DNA from: Bacteroidota bacterium
GTDB taxonomy: Bacteria; Bacteroidota; Bacteroidia; Chitinophagales; UBA2359
Assembly: GCA_020627525.1 (NCBI GenBank)
Contig: JAHDGP010000003.1
Location: 1 to 5,452, forward strand
Direction: 5' to 3'
DNA length: 5,452 nucleotides
Positions 1-5,452 of this stretch are shown here, in pieces. Position 1 is the first letter of the stretch; each line of letters starts with the position of its first letter. A model generated the notes under the pieces. That model saw nothing but the letters and a program-made list of their open reading frames with translations. It searched no databases and had not been told where the DNA came from. A program made the position numbers and the translations under genes.

Positions 1-1276
1 CTTTTTCAATATCAAGCAATAAATCAATTTTATCAATTTCAATCGAGGCATCTAACTCAATAACCTCAAATAGTTTTTCTAATTTTAAAATAATTATTTC
101 TATAGTTTCTTTTGTAAATATTTCTGCGTTGTAATTTATAATTCCATTTATACCATTTTCGTTTTCATAAAAATCAAAAACGATTGGAAACAAACTAAAC
201 TTATTTTTAATGTCGAATTTCTTTAGCGTAAAGTCTTTAAAACTCAATTTGTTTTCAAATGAAACATCTTGATTTTGATAAATAATAAGCGCCTCCATTA
301 TATCTTGTGGAATGACATTGTAATTTACATCTTGATGAATATTTATTTCTAACAAATCCGCTTGAATCGCATTTAAAAATTGCAGAAATGATTGTTTTGA
401 TTTGATTTGACTTCTTACTGGAAGGGTTTTGACAAACATCCCAATTTGATTGTTCAATCCAAAGGTTTCTCTTCCAGCATTTACCGTACCTAAAACAATA
501 TCGTTGTAATTACTTATTTTATTTATCAAAATATTCAACATTGCCACTAAAACAGTGTGCATTGTAAAACTATTTTCAACCAATATATCCTTTAGATTAT
601 TTATAGATTTTGAATCAATATTAAATTCGACCAATTCATTTCTATTTTCATCCAAAATATTCTCAAAATCTCTAAAAAATAAATTCTCCGTCTGATAATT
701 TTGCAAATACTTATTCCAAAAAGCTACGTTTTGATCGTTTTGAATATCAAGTCGATTATTCATCCAATCAGAGTAATCTTTAAATTGCAATAACTGTTCT
801 TCTGTTTCATTTTTAGTTTCACGCGATAAAGACAAATAGTTTTCGACAAATTTGTTTACAAAAACTTCTAAAGACCATCCGTCCATTACAATATGATGTG
901 CGCTAAATGCCAAAACATTTGCAGCATTTTCAACTTCAAAATATTTGATTCGAATCAACAGATCGTTTTCTAGATCAAACTCCGCATTTATAAATTCATC
1001 AACTTTTTGATTAACTTGATCGCTAACTACTTTCTCATTTGGAATTTTGAAAACAACACTTTCTTTTGGACGAATTGCTTGTTTTGGCAAACCATCTATT
1101 TCAATAAAGTTCGTTCTTAAAATTTCGTATTCATCGACAATGTTCTTTACAGAATTTACAATTTTTTCTAGTGAAATTTCACCTTCGATGTAATAAGCAG
1201 CAGGCAAATTGTAAGCTATAGAAAGATTATCTAGTTGGGAAGCCAACCAAATATTGTACTGAGAAGGCGTTAGTGC
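1..1276 (-). other. NRPS condensation domain C2 (elongation type, nearly complete)
   Basis: This domain condenses the residue held on Ser990 with the amino acid of the next module, whose A domain must lie past the left edge. The motifs are ALTPSQYNIWLASQ (1047-1060), YEILRTNF (1096-1103), HHIVMDGWS (1173-1181), IVLGTVNAGR (1306-1315) and IGMFVKTLPVRS (1324-1335). These match the standard elongation pattern closely, with Tyr in place of the usual His in the (H)EILRTxF motif. The catalytic His1174 is present. About 425 residues are visible, so little or nothing of the domain is missing. As the donor is probably achiral glycine and no epimerase is present, whether it is of the L-to-L or D-to-L class cannot be settled from neighbours; its motif wording favours L-to-L. 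Confidence 0.93.
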
Positions 1277-4200
1277 GTAATGCTCCTTATTTTTCGCAAA
1301 AGGAATTACCTCTGACTCCGTCGGAACAAGTTTGGTTAAATAGTTCGCAAGTCTTTCAATTGTCTGATATTCAAAAATTGATCTCAAAGAAATTGCAATT
1401 GAAAACTTTTCACCAATCAGGTTTATTAATCTAACGGCATTTAATGAATGTCCTCCCAAACTGAAAAAACTCTTATCAATGCTTATGTCATTTTCATATT
1501 CTAATGCTATTTGCCACAGCTTCGTCAGCGCTCGTTCAATATCAGAACTTGCCTTTTTAAAGCCAACTGCATTTGTACTAGAAAACAAATCTAATTGCGC
1601 CAATAATTTTCTATCTACTTTTTTGTTTGGCGTAACGGGAAAATCATCCATAAATACAATAGACAATGGCACCATATATTCAGGCAAGCTATTTCGAAGC
1701 TTATTTATGATTTCTTTTTCTGTGATATTTTCCGCATTTTTTTGGATACAAGCCACCAAAAATGCATTTTGATTATTTCCATTCTTAACCAAAACCACTG
1801 AATCTTTTATTCCTTTAATCTGATTCAATTTTGTTTCAATTTCTCCCAACTCAATACGGTAGCCCCTTATTTTTACTTGATTGTCATTTCTACCTAAGAA
1901 CTCAATCTCGCCTAAATCATTCCACTTTCCAATATCACCAGTTTCATAAATCAAATCATTCTCTAAAAACGGATTAGAAACAAATTTTTCACTGCTCAAT
2001 TTTTCATTTTTATAGTAACCCTTAGCAAGTCCGTCACCACCTATAAACAAACGCCCATTTGCACCAACAGGCAGCAAGTTCATAAATGAATCGAGTATAT
2101 AAAACTTGGTATTGTTAATGGGCATTCCAATGTTTGAAGCATTGTCCGCCTTTGATATTTTCTTAATACTCGACCAAATCGTTGTTTCTGTCGGACCATA
2201 CATATTCCACACCTCGACACTATTGTTAATCAGTTTTTCTGCCAATGACTCACTTAACAAATCTCCTCCGCATAGTAGTTTCAAGGAGCTATTCCCCTTC
2301 CATCCAGCGTTAAAAAGCATTTGATAAAAACTTGGTGTCGCTTGAATTATAGACGGTTTAACTTCATCAATAGCCCTTAGAACCAAAGAAGCTTCAGATA
2401 GCGTTTTATCATTGGCAATGTAAAGTGTTGCGCCTGAAATAAGTGGTCCGAAAAATTCTAATTTCGAAATATCAAATGAAGCAGTTGTTACTGAAAATAA
2501 GGTATCACTGTTTTGAATTCCTGGTTTCAAACACATACTTTGTAAGAAGTTCAACAGTGATTGATGTCCTATTTCCACTCCTTTTGGATTTCCAGTAGAG
2601 CCAGAAGTATAAATAATATATGCTGTCTCTTTTGAAGAGACATTAACATCTAACACCTCTTCTTTTTTCTTAGCGGCAACCAAAACATCCTCTAAATGCA
2701 ACTTAGTAACACTATCTAAATCCATAGTATTTACCTGATCCTCTCCTATGAGCAATGGTAATTCACTATGCTTGATAATGTAATTAATTCGTTCTTTGGG
2801 AAAGCTAGGATCAATTGGAATGTATGCCCTACCCGATTTCAATATACCCAATAAAAGTGCAATCATTTTTGAAGAACGTGGAACCATCACTCCTATTGGC
2901 AAGGAAGCATCTTTGGGAACATTTTCCAAAATATAATACGCAATTTGATTTGACAGCTTGTTTAACTCATCGTAAGAATAACTATTATATTCATCTCTAA
3001 CGGCAGTTTTAGAAGCATAAATTTCGGACTTTTTTACAAATTCTTGCAAAAAAGTCTGTTCTCTATTATACTCAAATGAGGTATTGTTAAAATCAAATAC
3101 CAATTCTTGCTTCTCATTTTCACACAAATAATTTAGCGCTTTCAACTTTTTATTCGGTGCGTGTAAAACTTCATTTAGCAAGTTTTCAAAATGATTTATG
3201 ACTCTTGATATGGATAATTTCTTGAAATAATTTAAATTGTAATCAAAATCCAGGCTTACATCTTCCGATTCATCAAACTCTCTAATATAGATAGCCAATG
3301 CCACTCTTTCGGATTGGTGCGTCATTGGAATCACCCTCGTCTGCGTATCATTAAAATTATGTGAATAATCCTGCTTTTCATAAGAAAGTGTAATATTAAA
3401 AAGTCGCTCCTTTTCTGAAAATGCATTTAGCTCTTGAATCAACTTTCCTAGAGGAAACCTTTGATACCTATAATCTTGTCTAAGCTCCGACTTTATTTGA
3501 GTTACCAACTCTCTAAACCCAGCTTCAAAGTCCAGATTTATTCTTAGAGCAGAGACCCCCATAAACAAGCCTACGGTTTGCTTGTAAATGCGCTTACTTC
3601 TGTTTAAAACAGGCAGCCCGATTGCAAAATCATCAACTTGTTGATTTTTTCCAAAGTATAAATAAATTAGTCCAAGAATTAAATGAAAGGTAGACACTTT
3701 ATACTCTTTCGCCAAATCGTTCAATTTATTGTAAGTATCTCTTTTTATCTTTAATACTTTTCTACTGCTCTTATTTATTTTTACAGATGGATCAATTTTA
3801 TCAAATAGGTTCTCTGGTAGCTCTTTAAATTTTTCTAGCCAATAATTTTTATCATTTTCAAAATCAACAGAGTTTCGATATTTGTCATCATCTTCAATAA
3901 AATCTCTATAACTAAAAAGGTATTCTGTTTGGACTGATCCAAATTCAACCAATTCATTATAATTTTTTACCAACCTAGTAAACATCAATGAAGTTCCCCA
4001 GCCGTCTGTGATTATGTGATGATAAACTGAAAACAGATAATAAAAGCGTTCTTCCACTTTCAAAAGCACGAAAGTATGCAGCAAGTTTCCACTGAACAAA
4101 TCAAATGGCTTTTGAAATTCGTTGTGCATGTATCCGTTTGCCTCTGCCAAAGGATTCTCCGCTTTTGAAAAATCTATCAGCTTTAACTCATTAGTATTTT

Positions 4201-4414
4201 TCGCTAGAATTTTTGACTCAATCGAATTGTCATTTTTTTCAAACACCATTCGATAGGAATCATGTTGCTCTATCAAATGCTCATAGGCTTGTTGAAATTT
4301 ATCAACATCAATTGATCCAAGAATTTCAATTTTTGCTCCAATGTTGTAAATGGGATCATTGGGATACAAAAGTTGTTCAAAGTATATATCCTGTTGAGGA
4401 AGTGTGAGTTTCAT
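1..4414 (-). CDS. Non-ribosomal peptide synthetase, domains C-A-T-C (3' end outside window)
   Basis: A cytoplasmic multidomain enzyme that assembles a peptide on carrier-bound thioesters. The frame opens at ATG 4412-4414 (protein begins MKLTLPQQDIYF) and stays open through base 2, giving 1471 residues with no stop; the C-terminus lies beyond the left edge. Seen in order: C1 about residues 1-430 (HHIITDG at 132-138), A about 445-935 (YTSGSTGNPKG at 602-612), carrier about 955-1030 (LGGHSL, Ser990), C2 about 1047-1471 (HHIVMDG at 1173-1179). There is no epimerisation, methylation or thioesterase domain in the visible part. The start is supported because the protein begins directly at the first core motif of a C domain and an exporter gene ends 34 bases upstream. 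All catalytic motifs are intact, so the enzyme looks functional. The family is certain; the peptide product and the number of later modules cannot be seen. Confidence 0.97.
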   Translation of the reverse strand, partial: MKLTLPQQDIYFEQLLYPNDPIYNIGAKIEILGSIDVDKFQQAYEHLIEQHDSYRMVFEKNDNSIESKILAKNTNELKLIDFSKAENPLAEANGYMHNEFQKPFDLFSGNLLHTFVLLKVEERFYYLFSVYHHIITDGWGTSLMFTRLVKNYNELVEFGSVQTEYLFSYRDFIEDDDKYRNSVDFENDKNYWLEKFKELPENLFDKIDPSVKINKSSRKVLKIKRDTYNKLNDLAKEYKVSTFHLILGLIYLYFGKNQQVDDFAIGLPVLNRSKRIYKQTVGLFMGVSALRINLDFEAGFRELVTQIKSELRQDYRYQRFPLGKLIQELNAFSEKERLFNITLSYEKQDYSHNFNDTQTRVIPMTHQSERVALAIYIREFDESEDVSLDFDYNLNYFKKLSISRVINHFENLLNEVLHAPNKKLKALNYLCENEKQELVFDFNNTSFEYNREQTFLQEFVKKSEIYASKTAVRDEYNSYSYDELNKLSNQIAYYILENVPKDASLPIGVMVPRSSKMIALLLGILKSGRAYIPIDPSFPKERINYIIKHSELPLLIGEDQVNTMDLDSVTKLHLEDVLVAAKKKEEVLDVNVSSKETAYIIYTSGSTGNPKGVEIGHQSLLNFLQSMCLKPGIQNSDTLFSVTTASFDISKLEFFGPLISGATLYIANDKTLSEASLVLRAIDEVKPSIIQATPSFYQMLFNAGWKGNSSLKLLCGGDLLSESLAEKLINNSVEVWNMYGPTETTIWSSIKKISKADNASNIGMPINNTKFYILDSFMNLLPVGANGRLFIGGDGLAKGYYKNEKLSSEKFVSNPFLENDLIYETGDIGKWNDLGEIEFLGRNDNQVKIRGYRIELGEIETKLNQIKGIKDSVVLVKNGNNQNAFLVACIQKNAENITEKEIINKLRNSLPEYMVPLSIVFMDDFPVTPNKKVDRKLLAQLDLFSSTNAVGFKKASSDIERALTKLWQIALEYENDISIDKSFFSLGGHSLNAVRLINLIGEKFSIAISLRSIFEYQTIERLANYLTKLVPTESEVIPFAKNKEHYALTPSQYNIWLASQLDNLSIAYNLPAAYYIEGEISLEKIVNSVKNIVDEYEILRTNFIEIDGLPKQAIRPKESVVFKIPNEKVVSDQVNQKVDEFINAEFDLENDLLIRIKYFEVENAANVLAFSAHHIVMDGWSLEVFVNKFVENYLSLSRETKNETEEQLLQFKDYSDWMNNRLDIQNDQNVAFWNKYLQNYQTENLFFRDFENILDENRNELVEFNIDSKSINNLKDILVENSFTMHTVLVAMLNILINKISNYNDIVLGTVNAGRETFGLNNQIGMFVKTLPVRSQIKSKQSFLQFLNAIQADLLEINIHQDVNYNVIPQDIMEALIIYQNQDVSFENKLSFKDFTLKKFDIKNKFSLFPIVFDFYENENGINGIINYNAEIFTKETIEIIILKLEKLFEVIELDASIEIDKIDLLLDIEK
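1325..1552 (-). other. NRPS peptidyl carrier (T/PCP) domain
   Basis: A small four-helix carrier that holds the activated amino acid and then the growing chain on a 4'-phosphopantetheine arm. The attachment motif is FFSLGGHSL at residues 983-991. The modified serine is Ser990 (bases 1445-1447), and it must be primed by a phosphopantetheinyl transferase that is not in this window. It lies where expected, about 20 residues after the end of the adenylation domain and about 50 residues before the first core motif of C2. Preceding residues (SDIERALTKLWQIAL) match the usual first helix and the following ones (INLIGEKFSIAISLRSIFEYQTI, cut here into its parts: INLIGEKF, SIAISLR, SIFEYQTI) match helices 2 and 3. 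The HSL ending is compatible with partners that include an ordinary C domain, and no epimerase follows. Confidence 0.95.
1610..3082 (-). other. NRPS adenylation domain, predicted glycine-activating
   Basis: This domain uses ATP to turn an amino acid into an aminoacyl-adenylate and transfers it to the adjoining carrier. Core motifs, by protein residue: SYDELNKLSNQIA (480-492), LKSGRAYIPIDP (525-536), the nucleotide-binding loop YTSGSTGNPKG (602-612), FDIS (647-650), NMYGPTETTIW (737-747), GRLFIGGDGLAKGYY (787-801), YETGD (824-828), the hinge region GRNDNQVKIRGYRIE (841-855, hinge Asp844) and the C-terminal catalytic lysine in PNKKVDR (929-935, Lys932). Aligning by motif to GrsA, the pocket positions are D648, I649, L652, Q691, L714, G716, M738, I746, W747 and K932. 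D-I-L-Q-L-G-M-I-W-K differs at one position (M for L) from a glycine code I recall from the specificity literature. Asp648 and Lys932, which hold the amino and carboxyl groups, show an ordinary alpha-amino acid substrate. Glycine is likely, not proven. Confidence 0.93.
3125..4414 (-). other. NRPS condensation domain C1 (N-terminal, possibly initiating)
   Basis: This domain forms the amide bond between an incoming acyl or aminoacyl group and the amino acid on the carrier at 1325-1552. The active-site motif HHIITDGW is at residues 132-139 (bases 3998-4021); the second His is the family's catalytic residue and the Asp is structural. Other core motifs are LTLPQQDIYFEQ at 3-14, HDSYRMVF at 51-58, IGLPVLNR at 265-272, VGLFMGVSALR at 281-291 and YQRFPL at 317-322. 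Several depart from the elongation-type wording: HDSYRMVF stands where xHxxLRTxF is usual, and VGLFMGVSALR where IGMFVNTLPLR is usual. With no loading A-T pair before it in this protein, it may be a starter domain taking a fatty acyl or other CoA/carrier-bound acid. Alternatively it accepts a chain from a separate NRPS protein. The domain call is very firm; the subtype is inference. Confidence 0.93.
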
Positions 4415-4448
4415 CAATTTTAAAATTTATTTCAATGCCAATAAATAT
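4415..4448 (-). promoter_or_regulatory. Short intergenic leader of the NRPS gene, no Shine-Dalgarno
   Basis: These 34 A/T-rich bases separate the exporter stop codon (4449-4451) from the NRPS ATG. Just before the ATG the coding strand reads AAATTTTAAAATTG, with an A-run at -4 to -7 and no purine-rich AGGAGG-like element. This is usual for Bacteroidota, where A/T-rich, unstructured leaders stand in for Shine-Dalgarno pairing. No G+C-rich hairpin with a T-tract is present and there is little room for a promoter, so the two genes are probably co-transcribed, with the NRPS gene downstream. Confidence 0.6.
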
Positions 4449-5452
4449 TTACCAAATAGACTCCGTTTTTAAAACCTCTTCATTTACAGAGAAATTTTTA
4501 ACGACCTGTCCATAATCGAATTTCACAATTCTATCAGCATATTTAAAATAGATATCATCGTGTGTAACAGCAATGATTGTTTTCCCTCTTGCTTTCAAGT
4601 TTGGAACTAGTTCTTCGTAGAAGTACTTTCTAAAATGAGGATCTTGATCGGCAGCCCATTCATCTAAAACAAGAATTGGTTTCTCCTCTAGTAACGCGAA
4701 TATCATTGACATCCTTTTACCTTGTCCTTTTGAGTATTTTCTACGGGCACTTTTTTCAGTAAAATCTTCTAACACTTCATCCAATTCCATCATTTCTACA
4801 AGCTCTTTATACTTAGGATTGTCATCAAGAATGTAATCATCATAATTGTTTGAAAATATATGATTGTTTGTAAAAATCGAAGTCATTAATACTTGAAAAT
4901 CTACTAAATCAATCTCAGTATCTCCATTGAGAATAATTCTTCCTGATGATGGAATATATAAGCCTGTCAAAATATTGATAAATGTACTTTTCCCACTACC
5001 ATTTCCTCCGATGACAAACAAAGTTTCCCCTCTTTCAATTTTCAGGTTAACTGGACCCAAAGTAAATGCATACTCCTTTTCTTCTTCCTCATTGCCCTCG
5101 TATTCGAATTTTACATCCTTAAACTCTAAAGATTGGAAGGGAACACCTACTAAGTTTTGTCTTGGAATACCAGACTCAGTACCTTTAAAGTCATCTAAGA
5201 ATTTATTCATTCTCTGATTGGCAACAATCAATCGAGTATAAATATTTTGTAAATTAATGATATTGTTTATTGGTCCAGAGATAAATAAAAGAATAACCAC
5301 ATAAGAAACAACATCTTCTCTCTGCAACAAACCCAATTCTGGCAATAAAAATAAAATGATTCCAATTACAAAATAAAGTCCATACTGACTGATTAAATTT
5401 ATCGAAAGAAAAACATAGTTAATATCAAAGTCTAATACCTCTGCCTTTTCCC
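4449..5452 (-). CDS. Cyclic-peptide/siderophore-type ABC exporter, SyrD/PvdE-like (5' end outside window)
   Basis: An inner-membrane exporter with a fused membrane domain and ATPase; the C-terminal 333 residues are present and the start lies beyond the right edge. The family is usually about 550 residues, so roughly 200 are missing. Visible residues 1-60 hold the last part of the membrane domain: a hydrophobic helix ending in LFLLPELGL, then VVSYVVILLFISGPINNII, the typical final helix of this family. The ATPase follows: Walker A GGNGSGKST (bases 4983-5009), signature YSKGQGKRM in place of LSGGQ (begins 4736), Walker B ILVLDEW (from 4676) running into AADQDP, and the switch His in VTHDD (4560-4562). 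The WAADQDP-FR-YFYEEL stretch and the degenerate signature are hallmarks of SyrD/PvdE exporters, which are routinely found beside NRPS genes. It probably exports the peptide made by the adjacent synthetase; the substrate itself is inferred from position. Confidence 0.93.
   Translation of the reverse strand, partial: EKAEVLDFDINYVFLSINLISQYGLYFVIGIILFLLPELGLLQREDVVSYVVILLFISGPINNIINLQNIYTRLIVANQRMNKFLDDFKGTESGIPRQNLVGVPFQSLEFKDVKFEYEGNEEEEKEYAFTLGPVNLKIERGETLFVIGGNGSGKSTFINILTGLYIPSSGRIILNGDTEIDLVDFQVLMTSIFTNNHIFSNNYDDYILDDNPKYKELVEMMELDEVLEDFTEKSARRKYSKGQGKRMSMIFALLEEKPILVLDEWAADQDPHFRKYFYEELVPNLKARGKTIIAVTHDDIYFKYADRIVKFDYGQVVKNFSVNEEVLKTESIW

Noticed and set aside
1601..1630. PNKKVDR in place of PNGKVDR at the end of the adenylation domain, considered as a possible inactivating change
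   Set aside because: The catalytic lysine (Lys932) is kept and only the neighbouring glycine is changed, a position that tolerates substitution in this family.
1479..1772. Plus-strand open frame of 97 codons
   Set aside because: It lies antisense to the carrier and the end of the adenylation domain, whose motifs are intact; its translation is low-complexity and resembles no family.
2106..2324. Plus-strand open frame of 72 codons
   Set aside because: It is antisense to the NMYGPTETTIW region of the adenylation domain and is a shadow of that conserved coding.
2815..3000. Plus-strand open frame of 61 codons
   Set aside because: It is antisense to the first adenylation motifs, with no recognisable protein and no ribosome site.
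4213..4407. Plus-strand open frame of 64 codons
   Set aside because: It is antisense to the start of the first condensation domain, which is clearly the real gene.
4416..4427. Perfect 12-base palindrome AATTTTAAAATT before the synthetase start, considered as an operator
   Set aside because: It is made only of A and T in a very A/T-rich leader, so it is readily expected by chance and matches no regulator site I know.
4927..5217. Plus-strand open frame of 96 codons
   Set aside because: It is antisense to the exporter Walker A region; the minus-strand reading carries all ABC motifs.
5343..5345. TTG at 5345 as the start of the exporter gene
   Set aside because: The same frame stays open to the right edge and encodes a membrane helix in keeping with the family, so the true start lies outside the window and the TTG is an internal leucine.

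Overview
The window is almost entirely coding, and both genes lie on the minus strand. It is a slice of a non-ribosomal peptide synthetase (NRPS) gene cluster. The DNA is strongly A+T-rich and the proteins are rich in Lys, Asn, Ile, Glu and Phe. The one translation start that can be judged has no Shine-Dalgarno sequence, only an A/T-rich leader. Together these point to a member of the Bacteroidota, most likely a flavobacterium-like organism. That assignment is inferred from composition and start context only; no taxonomic marker gene is present.

Layout, read in the direction of transcription (high to low coordinates). From 5452 to 4449 is the C-terminal 333 residues of an ABC exporter of the SyrD/PvdE (cyclic-peptide or siderophore-peptide exporter) type. 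It enters from the right edge without its start. A 34-base gap with no terminator follows. From 4414 to the left edge runs one uninterrupted NRPS frame of 1471 residues whose stop lies outside the window. Its domain order is condensation (C1), adenylation (A), carrier protein (T/PCP), condensation (C2), and the next domain is cut off by the window edge. I found no frameshift or internal stop in a full translation of this frame.

How they work together: the A domain activates one amino acid as an adenylate and loads it on the phosphopantetheine arm attached to Ser990 of the carrier domain. C1 joins an upstream acyl or aminoacyl group to it, and C2 passes the product to the next module beyond the window. 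The ten specificity-pocket positions read D-I-L-Q-L-G-M-I-W-K, one residue away from a code I recall for glycine, so glycine is the best guess. C1 differs in several core motifs from C2 and may be an initiating condensation domain. The exporter just upstream in the same direction is the natural candidate to move the finished peptide, or a periplasmically maturing precursor, across the inner membrane.

I see no RNA genes, mobile elements, CRISPR arrays or repeats. The gene types are well known. What may be undescribed is the peptide product, which this fragment cannot reveal on its own.
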